Shown one piece after another: positions 1-13,625 of a stretch of 64,000 bases of DNA. Origin of the DNA: Limanda limanda (taxonomy: Eukaryota; Chordata; Actinopteri; Pleuronectiformes; Pleuronectidae). The first letter of the stretch is position 1; each line of letters begins with the position of its first letter. A model generated the notes under the pieces. It was not told the DNA's origin, made no database searches, and saw only the letters and a list, made by a program, of their open reading frames with translations. Both the position numbers and the translations under genes were made by a program. The stretch covers positions 13,623,886 through 13,687,885 of the forward strand of contig NC_083651.1 in the NCBI RefSeq assembly GCF_963576545.1. Direction: 5' to 3'.

Positions 1-79
1 GACACATGCAATAAATAATGCTGTTATTTAAGAGAGCCATTCTCCTCTGTTTTCTTTCTCCTCCTCGCACACACATCAC

Positions 80-545
80 AGACAAGCAGGAGCTTCTCAT
101 CTCTCATTTGAATGGATGCTCACTGGAGCAGCTGCTCTGGTTCAGATTCCTCCCTTTCATTAGGTATCCTCCAATTAGCAATGACAGAAGGGAGGAGAGG
201 ACATATCTTGAATCTTCCATTTCTTTTATTGTTTGATAAACCTTCTCCCCATTGAGAAGGCATGAATCCAGAATTGGGTGTAGGCCTAAACTAGCATTGC
301 CTCCAGCATTAACATTGTTATTGTTTTTTCTCTGCCTGCCTCCCAGTCCCCACCCCCAGCCAATAGTAATTAGACCGGCGTGTTGAAACAGCCCGTCGAA
401 CTGGGAGGGAATAAATAACACTGTGATAGGATTATGATTTTGCCCCCTTAGCCATATGCTGTCAGATTATTCGTTCTCACAGCCCTGCTAATTAAAATGG
501 TAATTAATGCTGAGAGATAGGTCTAATTGTCCTGGCATGGGTGAT
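80..545. other. Candidate conserved non-coding element
   Basis: A non-repetitive block with many homeodomain-type cores (ctaattaaaatggtaattaa at about 489-508, agtaattagacc at about 366, ccaattagcaatga) and a SOX-type cattgttattg at about 312. Composition and motif density suggest a distal enhancer. I cannot test conservation. Confidence 0.3.
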
Positions 546-572
546 GGTGTGTGTTTAGGATGGGAGGAGGGG

Positions 573-574
<2 letters not shown>

Positions 575-606
<32 letters not shown>

Positions 607-632
607 CTGTGGGTCTGTGTGTGTGTGTGTGT
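575..632 (+). repeat. (GT)n microsatellite
   Basis: Two GT runs are separated by atctgtgggtct. Confidence 0.95.
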
Positions 633-2246
633 GCTGGACGAGGGACACGACATGCTTGTACTTAAACCTTAAGTGCGGCATGTGAGTGGTAAAGTGGTGG
701 AGAACAGCTGGAAAGAAGAAGGGGCGGGCTGCAGAGAAATGTGCAGGTTAGACTGACGGAAGAAGGGCAGGGGGTGCAGCCTGGAGGCAGAGCTCTTCCA
801 TTAGGCACATTTGTCCCTAGCAGCATATGTAGGAGCTAGGAGGCTAATGAGAGAGCAAAGTGTGACAGTGTCTGCAAACCAAATATCATCCATCACTGCT
901 CCTCCGCTCATCGCTCCGGTTCAGCCTCTGACACGTCTCGCTCCTAAAGTTTAATTAAAGACGAGACTCGGAGAGGGGGACAGAGTGTCAGCGGCGGAAC
1001 ACGGAGTCCGGATCTGTCTGATATTAGATATTATGTAATGCTCTTGGTGGCTGGTAGGAAAACCGAGACACAAAACTGTCAAAACAAAGAAACCTGAGCA
1101 CAAAGACCCCGTTCAGATCTGGAATTACTATTCTACTGAGTGGTCAGCACATGTCTGAGCGAACCACGAGTGGACAGACCTTAGGACGCAGTGTGGACAG
1201 ACGTGTCGCCTTAACGCTGACCCCTTGTGACAATGATCCACTCAAGATAACCCCGTGCAAATCACTCTTACAGTAATCGAATGGAAAACCAGTGAATTCG
1301 TTTTTGAGGGTTTTGTTGTGCAACACCGGATACGACATCATGAGCAACGTAAAAAAAATAACCAATTGCCCCAAGGAGTCATCGGCCTTATTGACAGAGA
1401 CCTGCACGAGCTCTGCAGGAAATTCCAGAAAAGCTGGGTTTATGTGTGTGTTAGTGTGTGCGCTTTAAAAAGCAAACATGCTCTCTGGCCATTTGTTGGT
1501 GTCTCCCACAACAACCCGTTTTAACGCATCACTGCATTAAAGTGCACGTGTCCATTACAGAGCAGAGGGAGGTTTACGACAGCAGCCCCTGAGGACACAA
1601 CACACACACAAAACAGGAAGCACAAGGACAACACACCCAAAAAATCCAGACACGCAACCAATGTGAAAACACATACAAAAAACAACTGCTATACCAGAAG
1701 TCGTCCAGGACACTGAGGAAGGGATGGATAAACTGCTACTGACTATTTCAGGATCAAAAAGCATTTGTTTAAACATGGAGTTTAGTAAAAGATGTGTTTC
1801 TTATCTGATCTGAAATATATATTTAAAATATAGGGACGGGAATCATTGGTCGACCCTTTGTAGGGGACCAGTCCAGAGATTTCACCACATTTATCCTGCA
1901 TCTGTCAACATGTATGGGACAGCCCAACTATTTGCTAATGTGCAGAATGAAACCGGTTCATCCCCCTGTGATCAGAGGCCAACTGTTCCAGTGAGTCTGT
2001 CTGCAGAGTCCGTTCTGCTGCATCTATATCCAGCTTCCCAGATATTTCCCACAGATCCAACGAGTAGGAATGCAAACCCATCGGCATGCAGGCATGTTTT
2101 CACCATATGTGTATAAACTGTGTACTGCAAGGGAGGGAAAGTGTGTGTCTGTGTGTGTGTGTGTAACAGAGCAGTGACCATCTATTGAATTAGCACTTCC
2201 TATTTGTATATGTGACTACAGTGACTATCAACACCTTATCTCTCTA

Positions 2247-2353
<107 letters not shown>

Positions 2354-3027
2354 CATCACACACATACAGGACACTTTGAGCACCGTGAGGTAATACACTC
2401 TCGTCAGTGTTGCATAATGCGCCTGCACAGAACTGCAGTAAACAAGGGTTAACTTCCTCTTTCCAGTGAAACGTGAGAAGGCAGAAACTGTCTCTTCCCA
2501 TCCACTTTTACACACAAACACACACACACATGCACGCAAGATCACACAAACAAAAACACTGTGTGAACCTCTGTCAGGGCTGCGTTCAAATAAACTAACC
2601 ACACCAGAGGGTGCATTTAAAGCAGGAATATACATCTCTATATATAGGAGAGAGGAAGTAGAAGGATGGGAGGAATCAGGAATCCAAGTTTGAAGCTAAA
2701 AGTGGCGGTTTTCCAGGCTGTTAGGAAAACTCTTTCCTCTCTAACCACTGAAAGTAGGATTCTTAAAAAATGAGTCAGTATGGTCGCCCTAGTTGGGTCT
2801 GACCCAACATGTATTTTACAGGAATGTGTGTGTGGTCCAGGTATAACTCATGTTGTGGGGACCCACAACTATTGACACACGTGTACTATGAGGACTTTTC
2901 TTCCCTCCATGCATGAGTGTGTATGTATCAGGAGTGTATATGCATATGAGTGTTCGGCCTATTAAACCGACATTCCAGGTAGTGTTCTCACGCTTCTGGT
3001 GCATCTCCTGTTTCTCACGCTGGTTGG

Positions 3028-3351
<324 letters not shown>

Positions 3352-3644
3352 GAGGGGTGGGGAGACAAAGGCCGCGCGGAGGGGAGGTGGAGGTGAGATG
3401 TGGGAATGTGCAGGAACCGACGGGATGAGCTCACTCTCTCTCTCACGGCCCAGCCCCTGCCCACCTTGCGTGAGTGACTCATACTCGGCAGGTGTGTGTG
3501 CAGCTGCAGGTCAGCGCAGGGTGTGTCCTCGTTACACGACTGAGGAACATGTTTCCTCAAGCACAAGTGGAGCCATTCATCACACCAGCGTTCCAACGGC
3601 TTCCCTTCGCTGTTACCGCTCTCACCAGCGAGTCCGAACCTTTG

Positions 3645-4546
3645 GCTGCTGTCTGGACTTACTCCTGAAATTATCCCGCCCACCCCCCCTTAGGTGTATA
3701 CACTCAAGTCAGAGAGAGGTCATGTGAGAATACAGCAGGAGAAATGATCCAGAGTGAGTTTCTTGAACACATGACAGATGCAAAACTCAACAAAACTTAA
3801 AGAATACAAATATCGCAGGGTGAAAAAAGAGGAGAAATACACGTAGAGGATGTCTGGTGAAGATGTCAACTTGGAGAGATGAGATTCAAGAACCTTTGGT
3901 GATGATAACCAACACCGGTGTCGATGTGCTGTAAACAAAAACATGTACCCCATGCTCCACATCAGACAACCCCCCCCTTATGCACACGTTCCTGTTGTTG
4001 TGAACGCATCTCTAGCCCAATCTCCTGCTGCGTTCTCCATATGTGGAAAGCAATCTCCGGGAAATGGCCGCTCTCAATTTCCCCGACATTTTCCACAGTT
4101 CATTGAACCTATAGCTGCTGTCTGGACATACTCCTGAAATTCTCCCGCCCGCACCCCCCCTTGGGGTATATACACTCGAGTCAGAGAGAGGTCATGTGAG
4201 AATACAGCAAGAAAATGTCAGGAGAAATTATCCAGAGTGACTTTCTTTAACACATGACAGATGCAAAACTCAACAAAACGAAAAGAATACAAATATCTCA
4301 GGATGAAAAAAAAAAGGAGAAATACACGAAGAGGATGCTGGTGAAGATGTCAACATTGGAAATATGACATTCAAGAACCTTTGGTGATGATAACCAACAC
4401 CGGTGTCGATGTGCTGTAAACAAAAACATGTTCCTGTTGTTGTGAACGCATCTTCTAGCCCAATCTCCTGCTGCGTTCTCCATATGTGGAATGCAATCTC
4501 CGGGAAATGTCCGCTCTCCATTTTCCCCGACATCTTCCAAAGTTCA
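3645..4546 (+). repeat. Tandem pair of a 469-bp unit
   Basis: Two head-to-tail copies start with gctgctgtctggac at 3,645 and 4,114 (period 469). Both contain tcagagagaggtcatgtgag, agaatacaaatatc, gatgataaccaacaccggtg, gtaaacaaaaacatg and ctccgggaaatg in the same order. Copy 2 ends near 4,546 at ccgacatcttccaaagttcat and lacks a 40-base insertion present in copy 1. No coding potential is apparent, and the family was not recognised. Confidence 0.85.
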
Positions 4547-5624
4547 TGTCTGAAAAAGGGCGTACGTGCGGATCGGCCACAGAAAGATGGCCGTTTCTGA
4601 TTCCAAAAACAGAAGGCCTGAAGAGCGTGTGGTGTAAGCATGGCAAATTTGGAAAACCCTTGAGTATGCAGCGCTTTGAAAGTAACCACATCCCCCTGGA
4701 GAGAGCAGGGTGAGGGTTCCTTTTTTTGGAGCGGGCCCCCACTACACGTCCTGTGTTCCCCTCCCTGCCTTCGCCTCAGAGTGATGGATGTGGCCGGTGG
4801 AGACGGCACACGACCTGCAGTCAGCACACGGCCAAAAGCTCCTTAGAAGGAAACGCCATCTGCTCCTTCAGCTGCTGAGTGTCAATGACGAGTGGGTGTG
4901 TGTTTCATTTTTCAAAACGGGTTTGTATGTTGGATTAATGATGATGACACGTTAACCCAGAGGTTTGGATTTGGTGAAATTAATTGTCACTCTATCGCCT
5001 GAGGCAAATATGAACGCATTGCTCTCATTGGGTCAACTGATGTTTCTTTTTTAAGAAGATTTCCCAATGTGTTGGAGCATTCACGTTACCCAAAAGAAAT
5101 ACATTCAGTCATCTGCCAACAATTTACTCTCGGCACAAGGTCGACATTGATGAAATTCCTCTTTTATGATATTGTGGTTATTCCAGCAATTCCAATACAT
5201 TTTTTCCTTGGAGTGGTGGAGGATTCTGATCTGGAGCATGGCAAGGACATCACAAATTACACAAATGCTTGTGGTACACATCTCCAAGACTTCAGGGAAC
5301 AAAAAAAATATTTTGTCTTCGGTAACATGAGAGTTGATCATACAATAAACGTACAACCCGAGCTGTCTACATTCAAGCACGTGGAGAAATTGAACTTGTT
5401 TATGCATTTATTTGTCAGATTCCTCTTGAAATATTACATTTGTATAAGCCTCAACCTGATACCAATGATATTAAGGCCTCCTGTAGCCATTTTACTGTGA
5501 TAAAAGATGTGATAACTCACGATTTAAATAATGGTTTCAATTTAGAAAATGCATGCGTCTTCAATCTTATTGGCAAAAGTCAATGCATGGCCTCACTATA
5601 TAACATCAGATACTGACTTCATGG

Positions 5625-5699
<75 letters not shown>

Positions 5700-5700
5700 A
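5625..5700 (+). repeat. (CA)n microsatellite
   Basis: A CA array with two CAAA interruptions. Confidence 0.96.
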
Positions 5701-6242
5701 AGGTCGTCAGTTAAAAGCGTTGAAACCTTTTGAGAAGCACAAACTGAAGCAGCTCATGTTATGTTGAATGAAGACGTGTGCGTCTGCAGCATAAAGGTTT
5801 CGCTGCTTATCTACGTAAATGTCAGAATAATAAATGTATTCATACAGAAAATGAGCCAATACATCTTTAGACATGAATTTTTAATTTACAACACAAGCAT
5901 CTCTTAGTTCCTCTATATCCCTCCTCTCTCTCTCTCTCTCTTTATGTATATTTATTACTTTCTCTCCGTAACCTGCTCTTCATATTCATCTGTCATCTTT
6001 AGTGAGGACCACACATGCTTCACTTCTTCTAATCTCAGTGTCACCTTCATCTACATTCACCTTTATTTCTGATAATGCTCTGAAGTCTCATGGCTCACGT
6101 CTTATCTCGGGCCGGCTCTCTGTGACGCACATCAGAGCTCAGCAAGGACGAACACGCTTTCTATTCAATTTCCCTCTTGGCGTCAAACTCACAGAGGTCC
6201 CACGCTGTTTTTAAAACGTTTCCATGCTGTAGAATGGTGAAT

Positions 6243-6335
6243 GCTCTATATTTATAAAGTGCTTTTCTAGTCTTGATTGCACTCGAAGCGCTTCGCAGTT
6301 TGCCATTCACCCTCACGCTCTACCGCTCATCCACA
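6243..6335 (-). mobile_element. Partial copy of the tRNA-like repeat (3' part)
   Basis: The sequence tataaagtgcttttctagtc, then tcgaagcgcttcgcag and ccattcaccctcacg, matches the '...aaagcgctttacac...cattcaccc...' part of the family. The tRNA-like head is missing. Confidence 0.55.
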
Positions 6336-7724
6336 GCCGCCATCATGGAGGATGATGGAGAGGAAGAGCGACGGACAGGAAACGAGCGCTGACGGACAAC
6401 GCTGCCGCTGTTTTGCATTTACATTAACACCGTTTACATATTTAACATCTCGGGTCACAAAAGCCATATTCAGACGGTGCACTGACCCCGAGATGAGGTC
6501 ATTTGCGTCTGTGAGAAATACTCATTGAAAAGTACCAGCGATAAACATGAGGTGGAGCCTGCAGAGGAGTGATGGGGGGGGATGGGGACGTCTCATTTGG
6601 GAATGACCACATTATTATATGAATGATGGAGGCCGGCAGTGGTGAAGGGAGGATAAATAAATAATTAGGGAAACACACGGCTGAACAATACGAGGCCTCC
6701 TCTTCTTTTTCCAGGCAAAAAAAGAGGCCGGTTAAATCATTCATAAAACAGAGGCATTGATTGATTCGCCCACTCGTGAGTATTCATCTCTCTGACAACG
6801 ATCACAAAATGGGGATGGAGATACAAAAGGTTTCCCTGTTTGGCTTCTCTCGTATCAGTCGGATCTCACAGCAGGTTTTTTTTTCACCGAACGCTCTGGA
6901 GAGACTGACACCGCCTGGAAGTGGGCCATCAGTTTCCTTCAATCACCCCCGATGTGGCGAGCCGCTGACAGGCGTCCACAGCCGAGTGATACCCCCCCCC
7001 ACCACCCCCACCCCCCCGAACGCTAATAAACAAACACACAGCCTCCCTCGGAGTCCCCCAGGTGGTCTCAGTCAACACATTGAATGGAGCGTCACTCAAT
7101 GATGGATAAAAAGAAAGACCGTCCGCCCATTGCTCATCTTCTCCTCCCCTTGCCCCCCCCCCCCCCCCCCAGCCATCCTCTCCTCCAACCGCTGCACCCT
7201 TTGATCCACTTTTTCTCGTTTAGCTTCGGTGTCATCCATCTTGGGTGTTCCTGCTCCGCTCCGAGCTCCAGACGGGCCGAGGCGCTCAGGACGCCATCCC
7301 TCAGCCCGGCTTTCTCTGTTGGGAACAAATGGGTCCCTGAGCGCCCCTGGTGAAAGATGAGCCTGTTAAAACACACGACCATTTTCTTTATCTTTTTTTT
7401 ATTTTTGTTAATAATTCCTGTTTCTCTGACGTGTGCGCTCTCACACATGTGAGATACATCTAGATACATCATACACTAGCTCCTGTTTTCCATACAAATG
7501 CCTCTGCTCCTTATTAAGGGATTTGTCAGAGATGTAGTGAGATGTTCCTCATACTGGTTCCATCCAAGGTATGTACACATCTACACAAAGTTCAAACTGT
7601 TTCAAGCAGGACCTTATTGCTGTTAAGTAAAATATGTGTCATGTCCGAGTTCTCCGTCAATATGACAATCACAATAATTAGACTCCAGAAATGTTGTACG
7701 ACTTTATGTTCAATTGTTGTTTTA

Positions 7725-7799
7725 TGTTTTATGTACAGTGCACCAACCACACCATGGCAATTTCCTGTATGTGCAAATAGAATTCTGATTCTGATTAAT
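7725..7799 (+). mobile_element. LINE 3' tail fragment (L2-like)
   Basis: The sequence caccatggcaatttcctgta continues as tgtgcaaat, then attctgattctgatt. This matches the common teleost 3' end 'ggcaaattcctgtatgtg...' with a (TTCTGA)n tail. The body is not recognisable. Confidence 0.55.
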
Positions 7800-10700
7800 G
7801 TCTTTGGAATTGATTTTACACAGTAGACAGTGTTTTTATATGAAAATGGAGATGTGACATATGTACATTTCATTTTCTCTGAATTAAATGAGGTATAATT
7901 TTTTAAAAATGCTTATAATCAGTCCTCCACTGTCTCAACCTTGGCCATGTCTCACTCTATATTTGTGCATACTGTCTGTTCATGACAGAAAACACAGAGT
8001 ACAGTTCTGAGAAATGTTTTGAGCTTTGAAAACAGAGTGTGACAGACAGTTGAAGAACTTATGAGAAATAAACAATGCAATAAAAGTGACAGTGTTTCTG
8101 TGTGAGTGTTCCAGGGCCCGACTCAGTGGCTACTGACCTCATAGTTGACGCATGTTTACATTTTTGTCTTAACATAGTGTAGTGTGCTGTAGAAATTCTG
8201 CATGTATGAACATTCTGCACCTGCTTGAGAAGAAAACTATGAGGTCTGTTGCAAGTTGAACTCCAACGAACCCCATAATGTGAAGGTCATTAAAAAAAAA
8301 AGAAAAAATATTTATATATATATATACTTTTCACACTAATGATTCATCTGATGAAATTCTGTCCCCAAGACACAGACCCATTCTGCACAAATAAAGGAGC
8401 CTTCAGCTGCTTTACATTTTCTGATTATTTTCAAGTAAATCTAATTTTATCTTGAGAAATGATGTCAAATAATGTGAATGACATATTTTCTCCTTAGAAT
8501 TTTTCCAGAGCTTCTCTCGTAATTCGATTCATTGGACATTAACTTAAGGCAGGATTCCTTTTCACCAGATAAGTCTTCCTCTCGCAGTCACCCTCACACC
8601 ACATTAGCTGTTATCTTTTAGAAGGTGAAAGCTGAACAATTGTTCCTTTTTTAGGTCATTTAAAACGTTGTTATCCCGGCCACCGCGTAACCACTTTCCT
8701 CAAAGTACTTTATTATTATTTGCAATATCAACGTCTGCTTTATCTTGTAGGTCAAACCGGGAGTTGTAGATAAGATTTGTGATTTCTCTTTTTTTCATCA
8801 GTAATCAGATTGGACTCCTTACAGAAAGTCGAGAGGTTCTTTGAGTGCAACCGCTACAAATGCCTTCGGGGGGAGGAGGGTCTGAAAGCGCTCGCTCCTT
8901 CCACTATATTTGTACGAGTAATGCATCCCCCCCCTAATGCTGCAGGCCCAATGAAGCACAGGTACATTAAAACAGACAGAGGCTGGCAGGGGCGAGGTTC
9001 AGACTAGCAGACCAATAACAGGCCGGAGTTATGCAAGCGTTGGCCCGACCCGAGCTCGGAGCATCATAACAGCTTTAATGAAAACCAGAGACAGAGAGAG
9101 CATCGGCCAATGAAAACCAGCGAAGCTCCCCAACAACACCGAGGACAGTTCACTACTCTCCACTTTACTCGTGAACGGCCCTATTTTCCTTTTGGCCACT
9201 TTCCTCCCTTTTAAATCTTTTTTTCCCCCCTCCATGCTTGCGTCACTCTGTTTTCTCTTTGCTCTCCCCTCTCTCTTTTCGTCTCACTCGCTTTCTCTCC
9301 TCGAGCGCGATAGGTTTTTCTCCCTTTGAGCGCTAGCAGGGCAACAACACATTCCTGTCCACATTCCAGCCTCAGGAAAAACAGTGTCCGGAACATAATA
9401 AAAGGCCAAGCACGTCATTTGTTTTTAAACCCACTTTGCTCGCTGGAACAAAGCTGGGGCTGAGGGCAGGATCGGGCAAAAAATGTGTTTGCGCGTAAGA
9501 GAAAGAGAGAGTGAGTAAGGATGTGTTTGTGTTTACGAGGATGTGCATTTGCTTTTTCTCTCCGTGGTAACGAGAGAGTGATGAGCTTATACTCTCCCAC
9601 CACACGGCCTCCACCTGAAACCCAAACGTGCAGAGGAGTCTCACTCCGATCGGCTTATATCATATATCATATCTTTCCTATCATTCCTCTCCTCCTCCCA
9701 CTGTTATTGGCATTCTCTCCAACTTGTCTCGTTTGTCTTCCGTGCTCCAGATCCCTTCGAAATCCCCGGGTACCCTGTGACCTTGTCTGGACTGTACCTG
9801 CACTCTCAGGTCTCTGCTGCCGCACAAACACACAAAGACGGACAGACACGCACATGGCTGCACACACAGTAATTAGCACCGGACAGCTGATAAGAGGAGC
9901 CGGACATTTTGGCGCTGTCCCAGTCGGCGCTTGTTTGTTGTGGAGACGGCCTTTCATGTGTGTGCGCGTGCACTTTGATAATTATCCATGCAAACAGCAG
10001 TCTCCCTCACAGAGGCGGCAGGTTGAAGGTCAGGCCAGTCTGAGCTGTGGTGTATCCTGGTGCTCAGTGAACCTCTTGACCTCTACATCCTGCACCCGGA
10101 AAAATATCACTTTCACTCCCCGGCCTCTCATCACTCTGAGCGGGACCACAATTGATTTTGGTGGACAAGCCCCAGTTTTGACATTTCCCATCATCATCCC
10201 ATCATTTTCGTCTTTTTAATCCATCCAGCCCTCCCAGCTCCTCCATTTCTCCACATCTTCAGGTCACAGAAGTAACGGATACTCAGAGCTTCCGACCGAC
10301 CAATCCAGTGCCCTGCTGACCTCATCCTGTTCTCCTCGGTGTCCGGCTGCCAGCCCCATCAGTAGCTCAGGAAGCTAATAATCTCCTTCCTGTATCTGAC
10401 ACAGGCCGTGGCAGCCGGCGGAGTAATGCCGCGCGAGTGTACGCGTACGCACGAGCACAATGATTATTCAGCCATAACGGAAGTCATAAAGACTTCCGCT
10501 GATCGCTATCAGTGTAGACAGAGGGAGTGGAGAGATAATACAGCCACGGGGTGTGTGTGAAACACTGGAGCCGAGCTGCTCTGACACCCAAACAGAGCTG
10601 CTGCCGGAGAGGGCGGGAGATTCTACAAACCACTTGCATTATTTCTAAATGTCACTGAATGCCAGGCGGTGTCAGTTGAACGATGTGGTTGTGCCACACT

Positions 10701-11455
10701 GATATAAAAGTATGTTTTACAGTTGCATGACAGAGATGTGTTTCAATGACAGCATCACCCTGACAGACGAGTTTTATTCACTGGAAATATGTTCTTGTGC
10801 ACTGCTGCCGTTAAGCTACCGAATAGTTTGAGGTTAGAGGATTAAAGACTTGATGCAGAGATGGAGCATTTTGCAATGTCTTCTGGGAAACTGGTGTCGT
10901 GGAAATTTATCATGAGATTTGAAATAATGAGATTCTCAGACCGGAGTTGCCTTAGATTTTTAATTATTAGCTCTGCAGAGGGATACACATCCAGCAACAT
11001 GGCTCAGAGTGCAACAACAAGAAGTTAAAAAGGAAGGAATCAAACCTAGCACACAGTTGCACAAATAAAGGTCAACAAGAGGTGGAAGACATTGATGTTG
11101 TATCAGCTAAGTGCACAGAAAACAGTCAAAACATTCTTCACAGTAGTAAGACATTGATCAGTGAAATTTTCCATTACACTGGTTTAAAATGTGATGGTGT
11201 TGAGTCTCATTGTACATATGCTACGTGACATATGTAACATACCGAAAGTTCCATATGAGATTCAGCCAATTTGAGATGAGCATAAAAACCTATGAAACTC
11301 TGTTGCTTTAAATTGACTCTAATTAATGGCAAAGTGTAAAAATGTTATAATGTCATGGTCTGTTTTCAATTGTGCCCATTTGTTCTTCTGTTTTTGAGTA
11401 AAAATCTATAAATTAGTTGCAAATGATTTATCTGTGTTATAAGAGCTAGACAGAA
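7800..11455. other. Intergenic, no gene recognised
   Basis: Mostly unique sequence. It contains a 232-codon open frame at 9,521-10,219 (+) with a biased, unstructured translation and the ETS-type inverted repeat at 10,478. No repeats of note. Confidence 0.5.
10478..10498. other. Perfect inverted repeat with two ETS-type cores
   Basis: CGGAAGTC-ATAAA-GACTTCCG: 8-bp arms, 5-base loop. Each arm contains GGAA in a CGGAAGT context, an ETS-family core. It lies 30 bases from the 10-bp palindrome GTACGCGTAC (10,439-10,448). Confidence 0.6.
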
Positions 11456-11690
11456 GTATTTATATCGCAACCACTCAAAGTGCTTTACAGTACAAGTTGT
11501 ATTCACCCATTCATTCATAAGGTATTTTTAAATGCGCTTTTTTTCCCTTATCAACCACCATTCACACACTGTCGTCCCATCCTTCTTGCCCATGGACACT
11601 TTGGAATTCTGAGGTGCCCGGAATCGAACCACCAACCTTCTGATGAGTGGATGATCCTCTCACGCTCCTGAGTCACAGCTGCCCACGTGT
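11456..11690 (-). mobile_element. tRNA-like SINE-type repeat copy
   Basis: On the minus strand it begins gcagctgtgactcaggagcg (A-box-like), then atccactcatcagaagg, then ggttcgattccgggc (B-box-like). It ends with the 'caaagtgctttacag'-type block. This is a common teleost repeat; no intact tRNA fold was seen. Confidence 0.65.
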
Positions 11691-12049
11691 GCAGGGTTGT
11701 TTGGCCTTGGCGGAGCGCCAGGTTCAACTGAGAACCTTCAAATAGTCAAACCCTGTAAAATTTCAAAATCAACAAAGAATTCATCCAATTTAACTCCACA
11801 CCCTTTTGTAATATATTCCTCTGATTTTCATATATGATCAATGACCTACATGTTCTTTCATTATGTTAAAGTCTATTTTGAGCTATTATTATTATATATA
11901 CTGTTGCTGCTGCCATTATTACTATATACTGCTATTATATTGGTATAATTACTATCATATATAAATATATATTATGTTATAATATATACTATATATACTG
12001 TACTATTTTTATATACTGTGTAACAATAACATTACCATCATATCATCAG

Positions 12050-12204
12050 TACTATTACCATCATCTTGCCACTGCACCTTATCTATCTATTTATCTTGTG
12101 TTTCAGTTTTTATTCTTTCTACCTCAATATTTTGTATTGTATTTTATTGTATTCAAATATACCGGCTGCTATGACAACTTAATTTCCCTTCGGGGATGAA
12201 TAAA

Positions 12205-12215
<11 letters not shown>
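12050..12215 (+). mobile_element. LINE 3' end (CR1/L2-type) leading into the ATCT array
   Basis: The sequence ...ctgctatgacaacttaatttc followed by ccttcggggatgaataaagt is the familiar 3' end of fish non-LTR retrotransposons, which terminate in ATCT-type tails. The AT-rich stretch upstream (11,880-12,050) may be more of the same 3' region. Confidence 0.7.
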
Positions 12216-12652
<437 letters not shown>

Positions 12653-13504
12653 TTACACTTACTCTAAACCTGCTTCTGCACAAAAGATCATTAATCCGCA
12701 GCTCTTTGATCTGTGACAAAAATTATTCTTGTTATAATAACGTTTGCTTTACAAGTAAAGCGCCTGAAGGCTCATAACTTAAACTGTTTGCTCGAGAAAA
12801 ATATGGAGAAAAACAAAGTGCTGGCAACAGCAACAGTTTTTTGTTACTCTGGTCTGTCTCTCAACCAGTTTTTCCTTCTCCACTTTATTCTATTACCCTA
12901 TGTTGGCTTATGAAAATGGTCTGTGTGCCCAGTCTGACGCATGCATGATGTAAACAAGTGCGATTTCACTGAACAATGATCATCAGTGAGAAATTGAATA
13001 CGCATCATTTTATAAACTCGCGCTTTCAGAAAATGACTTAGCCTTTTTTTAATACACTCATGACCAGAACAACATCCGTTATCTCCCTGAAATCAGCTGT
13101 GAAGCCGACTCGGTGGTAACGGCGAGCTCGGGGTCAGTCTCCATGTCCGATCGTATAAGTGATCTCACAGAGATGTCCCACACAGGAAACATCAGGAGGC
13201 CAGAGTTTAACAACCCACCAATAAACCAGCAGTTCTAACAACCTGCTTTTATATGACCCAATATCACACGAGCACTCTGTGAGGACCTCAGGGAGCAATA
13301 ACCTGTGTCATTAATGACCGCTGCTTATCCTTCCTCTTGACCTGGACATCTCCAGTAAAAGACTAGGAGACGAGAAGGCAGCGGGGGGGGGCATTTTCCC
13401 AACATTCGAGCCTCTACAAACAAATTCATATCTTAGTCACAGGAACAGCACGATAATGAGCCAAATGTCGCGAGGCAGCTTCATCACTTTGTTTTTCGTT
13501 AACT

Positions 13505-13625
13505 CCACCAGGGACGTTGTGTTTTTCGTGGAGCTTTGTTTGTTTTTCTGTTTTGCATAATAACTACTGGATGGATTATCATGAGTCTTGGTGGAAGGAT
13601 GTGATGTCTGTCAGGAAAGCATCCA
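13505..13625 (+). repeat. Fragment of a common teleost repeat (5' part)
   Basis: The sequence ccaccagggacgttgtgttt, then tttgtttgtttttctgtttt and actactggatggattatcat, then gtcttggtggaaggatg, parallels the widespread 'ccaaggaggttatgttttc...actactggacggattt..acttggtggaagg' repeat from memory. Confidence 0.5.

Larger units (their letters stand above)
4547..7724. other. Intergenic, little recognised
   Basis: Apart from the (CA)n at 5,625 and the repeat fragment at 6,243-6,335, nothing was named. A 143-codon open frame at 5,069-5,500 (+) lacks recognisable motifs. AT-rich sequence with ataattaggg near 6,660 may be regulatory. Confidence 0.5.

Noticed and set aside
4270..4827. 185-codon minus-strand frame
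   Set aside because: It runs through the second copy of the 469-bp repeat; the matching frame is interrupted in copy 1 and in the 19-kb copy, so no selection for coding is visible.
5069..5500. 143-codon plus-strand frame
   Set aside because: No recognisable motif, AT-rich composition and no splice or neighbour support; left as a note only.
11600..11690. tRNA gene on the minus strand
   Set aside because: A-box and B-box-like segments are present, but no cloverleaf with paired acceptor stem is visible; it belongs to a repeated SINE-type sequence.
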